Origin: CBDFHF01 sp965247565
GTDB lineage: Bacteria > Pseudomonadota > Gammaproteobacteria > Methylococcales > Methylomonadaceae
Assembly: GCA_965247565.1 (NCBI GenBank)
Contig: CBDFHF010000003.1
Span: forward strand, 124,001 to 188,000
DNA length: 64,000 bases
Reading direction: 5' to 3'
Shown one piece after another: positions 54,318 to 63,619 of this stretch (positions within the stretch are counted from its first letter, which is position 1; the number at the start of each line of letters is the position of its first letter). Position numbers and translations under genes: made by a program. The notes beneath the pieces were generated by a model that saw only the letters and a program-made list of their open reading frames with translations, was not told where the DNA came from and made no database searches.

Positions 54318-54379
54318 TAATCACTTATCCTTTCAATTACATTAAAAAATAACTGTGCTGCAACAGAACACAAATAAAC

Positions 54380-55780
54380 TTAAACTCGTCCATACTGGTC
54401 GCCAAAACGAACAATATCATCCTCGCCCAGGTAGCTACCTGACTGTACCTCAACAATTTCTAACGGGATTACCCCAGGATTTTCCAGACAATGCACTGTG
54501 CCCAAAGGAATGAAGGTCGATTCATTTTCGGTGATCAGCACTGTCGTATCGCCTTTAGTTACTAACGCCGTTCCTTTTACAACAACCCAATGTTCAGCCC
54601 GGTGATGATGTTTTTGTAAAGATAACTTTGCCCCCGGCTTCACTACTATGCGTTTGGTTTGATGGCGATCGCCAGTATCGACTGAATCATAATGACCCCA
54701 CGGACGATAGACCTTACGATGGTTTTCCGCCTCACTCCGACCACGTTCTTTTAGCTGAGTAACAATCTCTTTAACATCCTGCACTCTAGCTTTAGCGGCA
54801 ATCATTACCGCATCTTTGGTCTCAACCACAATGAGATCAGATACACCTATTACTGTTACTAGTTTATGCTCTGAGAAAATAAAAGAGTTTTTGGTATCAA
54901 CAGTAAATACGTCTCCACTAACCGCATTACCGGATGCATCTTTATCGGTCACATCCCACAAAGCGGACCAAGAGCCCACATCATTCCAATCTGCATCCAA
55001 AGGAATAACCACCGCTTTGTCGGTTTTTTCCATCACTGCGTAATCGATAGAATCAGCTGGACAAGCTGAAAAACTTTCTTTATCGAGACGTACAAAGTCC
55101 ATGTCCACCTTTGCCGCCGCATGAGCAAGTCGACAGGCTTCCAGCATTTTAGGATTAAACTTTTCTAATTCCTTTAAGAAGCTGCCCGCTGTAAAAGCAA
55201 ACATACCGCTGTTCCAGAAATAGTCTCCGGTTTGTAAGTATTGCTTGGCTGTTTCTAAATCGGGTTTTTCCACAAAAGCAGCCACTTTAAAAGCGTCCCC
55301 CTGTTGCACGCTATCGCGTTTGATATAGCCATAGCCTGTTTCTGGCTCAGTCGGCACAATACCAAAAGTCACCAGATAACCTTGTTTGGCTAACAAATTG
55401 GCCTGTTCGACAGCTTTATGGAAAGCAGGCACGTTGGCTATAACATGGTCGGCTGGCAACACCAGTAATACATCATCTTCAGATTTAGCAGTCAATGCCG
55501 CCATAGCAACGGCCGGCGCGGTATTTTTGCCAACTGGCTCCAAAATAATAGCCGCCGGTTTTGCGCCTATTTCCCATAACTGCTCAGCCATCATAAAACG
55601 GTGGTTTTCGTTGCAAACAGCAATCGGCGCTTGCAAGTCAGCAACCCCAGATAATCTAAGCATTGTTTCCTGCAACATGGTGTGTTCGGATACTAACGGC
55701 AAAAACTGTTTAGGATATTGGCCCCGGGATAAAGGCCACAGCCTTGTCCCTGAGCCACCTGATAATATAACGGGAATCAT
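54380..55780 (-). CDS. manC: Mannose-1-phosphate guanylyltransferase / mannose-6-phosphate isomerase
   Basis: This is a 466-residue bifunctional type II enzyme. The N-terminal guanylyltransferase begins IPVILSGGSGTRLWPLSRGQYPKQF (motif GGSGTRLWP) and contains FVEKPD. The C-terminal cupin carries the isomerase part, with QKHHHRAEHWVVVKGTA as the metal-binding histidine cluster. It supplies GDP-mannose for exopolysaccharide or lipopolysaccharide. AlgA is a homologue with the same domain order. Confidence 0.95.
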   Translation of the reverse strand: MIPVILSGGSGTRLWPLSRGQYPKQFLPLVSEHTMLQETMLRLSGVADLQAPIAVCNENHRFMMAEQLWEIGAKPAAIILEPVGKNTAPAVAMAALTAKSEDDVLLVLPADHVIANVPAFHKAVEQANLLAKQGYLVTFGIVPTEPETGYGYIKRDSVQQGDAFKVAAFVEKPDLETAKQYLQTGDYFWNSGMFAFTAGSFLKELEKFNPKMLEACRLAHAAAKVDMDFVRLDKESFSACPADSIDYAVMEKTDKAVVIPLDADWNDVGSWSALWDVTDKDASGNAVSGDVFTVDTKNSFIFSEHKLVTVIGVSDLIVVETKDAVMIAAKARVQDVKEIVTQLKERGRSEAENHRKVYRPWGHYDSVDTGDRHQTKRIVVKPGAKLSLQKHHHRAEHWVVVKGTALVTKGDTTVLITENESTFIPLGTVHCLENPGVIPLEIVEVQSGSYLGEDDIVRFGDQYGRV

Positions 55781-55879
55781 ATGTCCTATTCCTTATTGGG
55801 TTAAATTAAGCGAATTATCTTGGTAAAAGTCTGACATCATTTTAACACTTCTTTGCTGAATGCCAGTTTGTATTGTCTG

Positions 55880-56569
55880 TTATGCGATCCCTGTCACTGC
55901 AACACCATTGGCATGAATGGGGGTAAGCTTTAAATCCCAGTTATTTCTGGCAATTTCATTTTTAAAGCATTGGGTTCGATACACAGTTTTTTGCAGTATT
56001 TTATTGGTATGTTCAGCTAACCAGGCATGTCTGACATCAATATATTGTTGAACCCAGATCTTTTCTTTACCGTTATTTTCTGGGGTAGTTGCCGGAAAGC
56101 GCTTTCGTAAAAAAGGCAAAATACCGCCACTGTGTATAAATGAATCGTAAATTACCAACGCCGATAACGGTGAAGTAAAGCCATTGGCCTCCGCCCAGGC
56201 CATGGCCGGCTTGAAATAACGCTTATCAAAAAAATCATCTTGGCATACGCGCATTAACGGATCTTTTTTGCCGGCATCGCGCAAAAGTTGTTTGAATTGC
56301 GCATCGGCAACCAATGGCGTTATGCCAATTTTAGCTAGATAAGGTTTTAACGCTTCACTGTATGTACCTTTTCGAGCCACATAGATGTCCACTAAATCCT
56401 CAAGATTTCCATATTCAGTGGTTTGCGAACGTCCGTAAGTGACTTGCCGCGCCCCGTGCGGACCATCGGCATAAATTGAAATGGCACTGTAATTACCGGC
56501 AAGACTTCCGCTCTCAAACACATTAATCACCTGTTCGCAGATCCGTTTTTGCTGTTCAGTCAACTTCAT
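55880..56569 (-). CDS. GH46 chitosanase-like hydrolase
   Basis: This 229-residue protein starts at the second ATG (56569), because GGAG lies 8 bases before it and only 2 before the first. The N-terminal VINVFESGSL and the later YADGPHGARQVTYG reproduce the GH46 layout of a catalytic glutamate (E19) and aspartate (D35), 16 apart. DSFIHSG and QYIDVRHAWL fit the rest of the family. There is no signal peptide. Some GH46-like domains, such as the tail of V. cholerae VgrG3, cleave peptidoglycan, so the substrate may be chitosan or murein. It lies directly downstream of a lipoprotein that resembles lysozyme inhibitors. Confidence 0.78.
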   Translation of the reverse strand: MKLTEQQKRICEQVINVFESGSLAGNYSAISIYADGPHGARQVTYGRSQTTEYGNLEDLVDIYVARKGTYSEALKPYLAKIGITPLVADAQFKQLLRDAGKKDPLMRVCQDDFFDKRYFKPAMAWAEANGFTSPLSALVIYDSFIHSGGILPFLRKRFPATTPENNGKEKIWVQQYIDVRHAWLAEHTNKILQKTVYRTQCFKNEIARNNWDLKLTPIHANGVAVTGIA

Positions 56570-56602
56570 ATGCATTACTCCTTATTAAACTACCTAATTA
56601 AA

Positions 56603-57040
56603 TTACTTCCGGTTTAGCTGCTTTAATCTCTGTTGCAATTTAGCCAAACGGTTCTCTGTTAACTGCCGGAACATATCATTATATTCAAGCGTAGCCAACG
56701 AACCGCCAGTTGAAACAATCGCCGCTGTAGACTGCTGCAAACGCGCTTCGAGCCATTGCTGCTGATCATCAAATAATGCGCTTTGTTCAGTTGCACTGAG
56801 TAACTGCATCAACTGAACATAGACAATAAACAACTGCGCATCCACCAGATCGGCAAGATTTTGACTGTTATTAGATAAGGCTTGCTGAGTCGTCTGCGTT
56901 TGCACAGATTCATCAAACGTATCAACCACCTGTTGCAACGAAGGTTGCCAGTTTTGTGGTATCCAATCCTGCTGCTGCATAACTTGTCCGCAACCGACAA
57001 CCGCCAAACTGATCGCAGCAACCCCAATAATTTTTATCAT
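56603..57040 (-). CDS. Lipoprotein, LprI-like (lysozyme inhibitor family)
   Basis: This is a 145-residue protein starting at MIKIIGVAAIS (57040), with the lipobox AVVGC. The C-terminal half (LFDDQQQWLEAR ... GGSLATLEYNDMFRQLTENRLAKL) matches the DUF1311/LprI pattern (acidic residue and tryptophan, then a 'GG' loop, then xxxTxxRxxxL), though the usual cysteine pair is missing. It is 33 bp upstream of the GH46-like gene and 22 bp downstream of the CHAT gene on the same strand. An inhibitor of the neighbouring hydrolase is a plausible role. Confidence 0.62.
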   Translation of the reverse strand: MIKIIGVAAISLAVVGCGQVMQQQDWIPQNWQPSLQQVVDTFDESVQTQTTQQALSNNSQNLADLVDAQLFIVYVQLMQLLSATEQSALFDDQQQWLEARLQQSTAAIVSTGGSLATLEYNDMFRQLTENRLAKLQQRLKQLNRK

Positions 57041-57062
57041 TACGCTAATTGCTTTGTTGAGT

Positions 57063-60000
57063 TTAAGACAGAGCACTACGGATTCCGGTCAGCTCTTTAC
57101 CCAGTTTTTTCTTGCCCGCCCGATTTGCCATATCGATTAAAAAATCAATATGCTCTAGAGCTTGATAGCGACGGCCCACGCAACGATAATTCTCAATAAT
57201 TATTTGACTGTGATCACTTGTGAATCCTCCGTTGACTAAACTCTGCAACAGCAACCCATCAGCCGCTATCAATTTGCATCTAAGCTCGGCATCGTACACA
57301 CCACTTTGACTGGTTTCGTTGTTAGCTTGCTCGGAGTATTTAGCCAAATCACTCTGCCAGTTTTTATCACGTTTGCGATCGTGCCAAGCCATTACAATTT
57401 CCGCAGTCATCCAATTTTTTAATAGATACGCGTCGATTTTTTGAGCCTGATCGACAGTCATACGAAAAGCCTGTTGGCATTTTTCCAGCATGTGTTTGAT
57501 AGCCGGCAACATTACTTCAACGTCGCTGTGCAGCCAGGCCTGACATTTATAGGCGTTACCCAACAAGCTTAACCTTTCTACTGTCGCGGCCATTCGACAA
57601 AATATGTCAAGCGTATCAATAGCCGTCAGCAAAGCGGCTTGCCCTGACTCAGTTAATGTGCCAGATTGCCAATGCTGCACAGCCAGCTTTACTTGGTAAT
57701 TAGCGCGTTGCTGCACAGCAGTAACTGGAAGTCCCGCGTCATTTGCAGCAATGGCTTTATCTAGATAAGTAATGGCCAGTTCCAATTGCCCTAATTCACC
57801 ATAGATAAAACCCAGCACTGCGGTCACATCGGCGCGGTTTTGCCAATGTTCACACTTGCCTTCCGGTATTAATTTAAGACAATTATCAATCCTTTCTTGC
57901 CATTTTTGTTGGGCTGATTGATCAAACGCATTAACCCGCAACTTGCTGAGCAGATTTTCCAAATCGGTCAGCAGTTCCACCGGAGCGTGGTAGCCCGGTT
58001 TATTTTTCCAATCACTATTCCCGTGATCATTTAACCGAAAATCAGGATCGCCGTAACATTGATATGCGCCCCAGGTATTCGCTTCTGGAAAATGTTCGTA
58101 ACAGAACTTGCGCGCCACAACTACAGCTTTACCAAACGCATCACCGCGCAGCATTGCCACATAAAACGTCTTAGCGAAACCGTCCGCAGCGCCGTCATCC
58201 ACCGCCCAACCCGCAGCAACTACCGCTTTAACACCCATCTTGATGAATTGTGTCGCCAGGTTTGCTGCTAATTCGTTATACCTTGGATTGGCGGGGATGC
58301 TATTGATCATACTACCCAAATGACAGCAGTTAATGAACACCAACTCAGGTACCCAGCGCATTTGCTCGACATCACCCGGCGTCAGAAAAGCGTTATTGCC
58401 AATAACCATACCAGAAATAGTTTGAACCGCCACCTGCTCATCATCATTACTGGTTTTGGCCACACCGCCCGTAGGTATGACAAATTCGTGTACGCCATGA
58501 CCAGCAAGATGCAAAATACGATAGGCGTCAGCGTGTAAACCCATAATAATTTCCGAAGCGTCCAGATTGGCTGGTTGCTCATTGACCCGATAATCATTTT
58601 CGCTCAGCAATCTGGCGACCGTTTCTGCCTCCTGCGCAGCACCGGGCAAATCAGCAAAAGCATCACCGGATATTTTGGGATTACCCACCACAAAAGCTGT
58701 TTGTTGGAAACTGTGGGCAGGTTGTGCTCGGAATGACAACGTTTTCAACTGCCTAAGCATGCCAGCAGCCACCGCGGGCGGCAAATGCCCCATATTCCAA
58801 CGGTCTTCCAATAATTCCCACGGATAACGCGCTGAAATTTCATCAACAATCAGTACCACGTCATATTGCCTGGGTGCTAGTTCTTTTAAGCGATTGGGCA
58901 GCAGCATTTCAAACAGAGTCTGAGTCAATCGCCGCGAATGGGTGGTGCTGGAAATAGCCTCGGCAATAAATTGATCGGCACGAAGCAGTTGACCTGCCAC
59001 TAAAGATTCCTCAGCACGAGCCCGATCCGTCAAAGCAATAAAACGCAACTCGTTATATTTTTTGTCAAATGCTATTTCCATGCGTTGCCACCAATTGGGG
59101 GCATCATCAAATAACACTCGCCGTAATCCACCTCGACCCTCATTAATACATTGCTCTTGCCAAACAAACTGTTCTGCCAGCGTCACATCCTGCAACACCG
59201 CGGCTAGCTCCCTGGCCGCGCTAATGGCAACGTCCTGATAGATTTCTATGAATTCAATCTCGTCAATCAATACTTTGTCATTAAACTGACTACTAACCAG
59301 ACGTTGGTTTGCTGCCTGAACACCGTTTAAAATCGACGCAATAGAGTCCCGCACAGACATTCCGCCAAAGCCAGTACCAATTAACAAACAACTAATCCGC
59401 GCGGATCGTGTTGAGTCTTCAGCACCAAAACGATCATCAGGCCACTCGGCCACCTTCAGTGCATAATCGAGCAAAGCATGAGTCATACCGGACTCCAATA
59501 GACCCGGACTCAGCTCACCCACATGCCCCAAACCAATCACAATCGCCCCTTCCGGTTTAGAATTGGCAGCGCCCTGAATAAATACCTGATAACTGTTGGA
59601 TGCTCCAGGATACAAACCTAATCGTAAGCGTTTGGTCAAAGCAAAATCCAAACGCTTATCCAACTCTGCCTCGGCGCTGACAATAGTGTCGCCCAGGTAA
59701 TGGCCAACACAGATCGGATAACGCGCATAAGCCAGATTACCTTGGTACAGAGAAATCGCAACGCTGGGCAAGCGAGGTTTTTGTAACGCCTTAGAGGGTC
59801 GTCCGGCACCAAATACAAAGCCCGACAAATCCTGCTCGTCAGGTACGCTATCTATTGGTTCAATCGGCATCCATTCATCCGTTTGAGAACGAGCTTGGCT
59901 AATCTGCGGCTCTCCGGTCAATAACTCTTTACGGGTTGTGGTACCACTTTGTAATAAATCCAAAAAGCTGGGAAATGCCGCGTCATAACTCATCAGTGCT

Positions 60001-62471
60001 TCATGGCCGGCCTGAGGCAAGTACCAGGTTTTCACTCCGGGTAATAAACCTAATGCCCACGGCACGGTACCATCGCCTTTGCGGGTGGCAAGAAACCGCA
60101 GCGGCGGTCGGTCTTTTGAGAACAAGCCTCGATCTGGTTGCGATTGAAAATCAGAGACGGTATGTTTAGCCCAGCCAGCGATGTAAATCATTCGCTCTGT
60201 GTCAATGGGGGAGCTTTTAATTAACTTCCAGGTACTGCTCAATTTTTGCAGATTTTCTGCCAACGGTTTGGGCCAATTCTTGTCCGCGCCTTTCACTAAA
60301 GATTCCCACAGACTCGGATCAGCAAAATCACGACCGCTATCTTGTGTCGGTAGCAACTCTAACAAACCGGGATAGCGGTTAACGATATTAACGATAGCGG
60401 CGGTATCATGAAATACATCCAGTAAACTCAACTTTGACAACGTCGGGTTCCAACCAGTCAACCAACGTACTGCTTCATACGAACCGGCATTGGGCGTACC
60501 CAACATCATAAAACGACTGTCCGGCAGCGCTTGGAAGCGTTTCCAAAGCGGCGGATACAATGCCAACATGGCGCGCACCACCAAACCGCCCATGGAATGA
60601 GCGACGATACGCAACGGCTGTCTGGTCGCCTCGCAAAGCACCAACTTTTCTTCAAACTTCGCAGCCAACATTTTTGCGCTATCCTGCACTGAACGCCGCC
60701 AGTCATAGTGAAAATCCACCACATCGTGACTGTGACTCAAATAGTCAACAAAATCGCCGTAGTAACTATCGATAAGCGAATCTGAAGCCACGTTAGCCAT
60801 AGAAATACCCAGTTCAGCCAATCGACCCAGAGCTAAATCATCATAATCGAGCCAGATTCGCTGGCCTGCCAAGTGCAAATGACTACCCATTGTGCCGGGC
60901 AACACGAACGCTACCGGGCGCGGTTTAATATTCTGATCGCCGCGTCTGCGTATCGCTGCTCGTGCAGGTGCTTCCTGCTTAGCAGCGGCAACCGGCTTAA
61001 AACCAGCCATCGTGCCGTCTAAACGGGTCAAGCCGGCTACCAGCCAAGCTACAGTGGTTTTGTGGGTAAAATAATTAAAATGATTGACCGCCGCGCCTTG
61101 ATCGAACGCAAACCGGGCCGCACCTGGCAAGCGCTTGATGCCGCCGTACATGGAACCAGTATTTACCACTAAATCGTGATCACTGCTGTAAAACCAATCG
61201 GCTAATTGCCATTTTAAGCGACTCCATACCGAATCGCCCTCAATATCACCCGCAATAACAGACAGGTCAGCAGCCACTTTTAAGGTGGGATGATTCAACA
61301 AAGTAATTAAAGCCGAGCCCGGCATCATCGCTTCTAAACCGGGCAAGGTACGCGGATCAGTGCGTTCTTTAACAATGCCCAGCAAAAAATCGAGCGCATC
61401 GTTAGCGCCGGTTAAATAATGCACAACAGATAACCAGCGATCCAGTCGTCCGGACACTAAAGTCGTACCACGCGCCGGACAGGCTACCCTGACAAAACGA
61501 CTGATCTTAAATTGTTTTTCATCCAGGACTTTCAGTAGTTCTTTAAGGCTGGCAAGCTGTGCCGGATAACCTTCAGGTAAACGTTTACCTAATTCCAACA
61601 GCTCACCTAATGAGTTATCTTTTTTGGCGTCGAATAACTGCTTGAGAAAATCGGTTGTTAATGGATCGGTTTTTTTGTCGCGCTGGCCTAGACACAACAA
61701 TTCACCGACTAAACCACCGCGGGAATGGCTAACTAAATGCAGCTCGGCTTTCGCGGGCAATTTTTTGGCAAGCAACAACGCATTATCGATGGGGCTGATG
61801 TTTAAAGTCTGGTGCTCAAAAGCATAGACATTATCAGAAAATTTCTCTTTAAGCGCGGCGAGTGCCTGTATTCTGGCTTTGCCGTGTTCATCCTTGCCAA
61901 GTTCCCAAAGCTTGCCAAACCCGCCCTGGGTACTGGAGGCGGTGCCGTGTATAAAAACCAGGATTGGCTTGCTGGTGGCCGCAACATCCCCATCAATTTT
62001 GTCCATTTTAAATGGCGCATCCAGTGTGCAACGGTATAAACCGATGCCTTTTTCATGCAATTGTTTCAGCTCAAACCACGCTGACAGTTTTTCAGCAGAA
62101 ACTGCTTTAAGATCAACGCCAAAAAACTCCAGTGCTTCAACGGCTATTTTGCCGACGCCTCTATCCGCGTTACCGTTAAGCGTTTGCAGATTAAACGACC
62201 ACTCGTCGTCTGACGTACCAACGCCACGTGCAACAGAACTGCCGTGCTCCTGATATAAATCATCAACCCGTGTCCACAATTTAAAGCCATTTGCAAACTC
62301 CACGCAGGCCAAATCATCCGCTTGCATGTCTTTCAATAAAACATCTTTGCTTATTTCGCCTCGCGCCGCACCCAGTCGGATCCGTCCTTTACATTGTAGT
62401 TTTATGTCAGGATGTTGGTTGTCTGGTAAATGTTCAACATCCTCAATACCACGTATGCGTAATGTTTTGCT
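57063..62471 (-). CDS. Giant double alpha/beta-hydrolase, CHAT-protease, repeat protein
   Basis: This 1802-residue protein starts at MSKTLRIRG (AAGGAA, 7 bases upstream). Two PGAP1-like lipase domains come first, with nucleophile elbows SHSRGG (Ser250) and AHSMGG (Ser626). A linker (about 830-1150) includes a GLGHVGEL region. Then comes a CHAT caspase-like protease with the catalytic dyad in HLAGHG (His1325) and FINCCHLG (Cys1383), ending in GDPDFRL. The C-terminal 300 residues are TPR-like helices. There is no signal peptide. Such CHAT proteins act as proximity-activated proteases in defence or cell death. Coupling one to two lipases is unusual. It heads the run with the LprI-like and GH46-like genes. 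Confidence 0.85.
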   Translation of the reverse strand, partial: SKTLRIRGIEDVEHLPDNQHPDIKLQCKGRIRLGAARGEISKDVLLKDMQADDLACVEFANGFKLWTRVDDLYQEHGSSVARGVGTSDDEWSFNLQTLNGNADRGVGKIAVEALEFFGVDLKAVSAEKLSAWFELKQLHEKGIGLYRCTLDAPFKMDKIDGDVAATSKPILVFIHGTASSTQGGFGKLWELGKDEHGKARIQALAALKEKFSDNVYAFEHQTLNISPIDNALLLAKKLPAKAELHLVSHSRGGLVGELLCLGQRDKKTDPLTTDFLKQLFDAKKDNSLGELLELGKRLPEGYPAQLASLKELLKVLDEKQFKISRFVRVACPARGTTLVSGRLDRWLSVVHYLTGANDALDFLLGIVKERTDPRTLPGLEAMMPGSALITLLNHPTLKVAADLSVIAGDIEGDSVWSRLKWQLADWFYSSDHDLVVNTGSMYGGIKRLPGAARFAFDQGAAVNHFNYFTHKTTVAWLVAGLTRLDGTMAGFKPVAAAKQEAPARAAIRRRGDQNIKPRPVAFVLPGTMGSHLHLAGQRIWLDYDDLALGRLAELGISMANVASDSLIDSYYGDFVDYLSHSHDVVDFHYDWRRSVQDSAKMLAAKFEEKLVLCEATRQPLRIVAHSMGGLVVRAMLALYPPLWKRFQALPDSRFMMLGTPNAGSYEAVRWLTGWNPTLSKLSLLDVFHDTAAIVNIVNRYPGLLELLPTQDSGRDFADPSLWESLVKGADKNWPKPLAENLQKLSSTWKLIKSSPIDTERMIYIAGWAKHTVSDFQSQPDRGLFSKDRPPLRFLATRKGDGTVPWALGLLPGVKTWYLPQAGHEALMSYDAAFPSFLDLLQSGTTTRKELLTGEPQISQARSQTDEWMPIEPIDSVPDEQDLSGFVFGAGRPSKALQKPRLPSVAISLYQGNLAYARYPICVGHYLGDTIVSAEAELDKRLDFALTKRLRLGLYPGASNSYQVFIQGAANSKPEGAIVIGLGHVGELSPGLLESGMTHALLDYALKVAEWPDDRFGAEDSTRSARISCLLIGTGFGGMSVRDSIASILNGVQAANQRLVSSQFNDKVLIDEIEFIEIYQDVAISAARELAAVLQDVTLAEQFVWQEQCINEGRGGLRRVLFDDAPNWWQRMEIAFDKKYNELRFIALTDRARAEESLVAGQLLRADQFIAEAISSTTHSRRLTQTLFEMLLPNRLKELAPRQYDVVLIVDEISARYPWELLEDRWNMGHLPPAVAAGMLRQLKTLSFRAQPAHSFQQTAFVVGNPKISGDAFADLPGAAQEAETVARLLSENDYRVNEQPANLDASEIIMGLHADAYRILHLAGHGVHEFVIPTGGVAKTSNDDEQVAVQTISGMVIGNNAFLTPGDVEQMRWVPELVFINCCHLGSMINSIPANPRYNELAANLATQFIKMGVKAVVAAGWAVDDGAADGFAKTFYVAMLRGDAFGKAVVVARKFCYEHFPEANTWGAYQCYGDPDFRLNDHGNSDWKNKPGYHAPVELLTDLENLLSKLRVNAFDQSAQQKWQERIDNCLKLIPEGKCEHWQNRADVTAVLGFIYGELGQLELAITYLDKAIAANDAGLPVTAVQQRANYQVKLAVQHWQSGTLTESGQAALLTAIDTLDIFCRMAATVERLSLLGNAYKCQAWLHSDVEVMLPAIKHMLEKCQQAFRMTVDQAQKIDAYLLKNWMTAEIVMAWHDRKRDKNWQSDLAKYSEQANNETSQSGVYDAELRCKLIAADGLLLQSLVNGGFTSDHSQIIIENYRCVGRRYQALEHIDFLIDMANRAGKKKLGKELTGIRSALS

Positions 62472-62558
62472 CATGACTTGGTTCCTTGCCAACAAAATTT
62501 GGATGGTTAATACTGCCTTTTTAAATCTCCACGTTACCCAATGTATTACAAGCGGTAC

Positions 62559-63185
62559 TTATGCAAGTTGATCTGTAATAGCGCATATCATCAGTTGGGC
62601 GGTTTTTGCGCCAGCATCGATATGCCCGATACTGCGCTCTCCCAAAAACGATGCTCGGCCTTTAGTGGCCTGCATATCCTGAGTTGCTTCCATCCCAATG
62701 ATGGCGACCCGGCTGATTTCCGAAAAAATTTTGGACTGGGGCCAATTTTCTTTCGCCGCAGTTTGTAGGCTTGCCGCTACCGGTATGTAGACATCAAGCA
62801 GGGTTTTTTCACCCGCTTCCGCTTTACCGCGACGTTTCACCGCGTCGACAGCTTGGCTAAAACTATCCGCAAAACCTTGCAAGTCCAAAGGCCGCTCTTT
62901 GGCCGCTTTGCTTAAAGCCATAAATAATGTTCCGTATAAAGAACCTGATGCGCCACCGATGGCGCTCATTAGGGTCATGCCGATTTTTTGCCAAGCTGAA
63001 ACCCAATCTAGCTGACTTAATTCCGTACTTTGCGCGAGCAAGGCCTGAAGACCGCGCTGCAAGTTGGTGACATGATCGCCATCGCCAATAGCCTGATCAA
63101 GCTCTGTTACTTGCTGAGCATTTGTTTCGATTACTTGATTGATAGCTCCTAGTAACTGGGGCAATTGCGCTGGAGTAATAGACAT
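62559..63185 (-). CDS. dhaL: Dihydroxyacetone kinase subunit DhaL
   Basis: This is a 208-residue ADP/ATP-binding subunit. The nucleotide/metal motif is LDQAIGDGDHVTNLQRG (DGDH...N). GGASGSLYGTLF and the C-terminal KGRASFLGERSIGHIDAGA are diagnostic. I use the ATG at 63185. It would phosphorylate dihydroxyacetone with a DhaK subunit, which is not in this window. The small DUF1289-like gene lies 35 bp upstream. Confidence 0.92.
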   Translation of the reverse strand: MSITPAQLPQLLGAINQVIETNAQQVTELDQAIGDGDHVTNLQRGLQALLAQSTELSQLDWVSAWQKIGMTLMSAIGGASGSLYGTLFMALSKAAKERPLDLQGFADSFSQAVDAVKRRGKAEAGEKTLLDVYIPVAASLQTAAKENWPQSKIFSEISRVAIIGMEATQDMQATKGRASFLGERSIGHIDAGAKTAQLMICAITDQLA

Positions 63186-63220
63186 GGTGTTTTCCCGATA
63201 AGAGGGTCTCAAATCCAACA

Positions 63221-63430
63221 TTACGTCGGATTTTGCAGTTTTTTAAGCAAACTTTTACCGACAAAACCGGCAAAGTCTTCGACATTTTCATAATCTTGCT
63301 GCTGCGCAAAACCTACTAGAGCGGCAATCAGTTTTTTAGTTTCCGCAATCTCTTCATGTGTTCTCCCGCAGCCTTCGCAGTGCGTACCCATCTCTGTACA
63401 CTGCCCAGAAATACAAGGTTTAAATTTCAT
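63221..63430 (-). CDS. DUF1289-like small cysteine protein
   Basis: This 69-residue protein has the pattern PCISGQC...HCEGCGRTHEEI, close to the CxxxC...CxGCxRTxxEI signature of DUF1289 proteins, which may bind iron-sulfur or zinc. The C-terminal half is helical. It is divergent from the PfkB gene and upstream of dhaL. Confidence 0.72.
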   Translation of the reverse strand: MKFKPCISGQCTEMGTHCEGCGRTHEEIAETKKLIAALVGFAQQQDYENVEDFAGFVGKSLLKKLQNPT

Positions 63431-63619
63431 AACTCACCCCTTAACATTTTCTACACAGACTCCGCAGCGGTTAGCTGGTTTAAAATCTGCTCAGCTTTGA
63501 GGATAACGCGACAATAACATCTCTGTCCAGCGTCTTTACAAAATAGCGACTTGCCAACATTCTTGATCATAACCATAATCACAAAGCCACAGACATTCAA
63601 ACACGTCAAGGATTCTATT

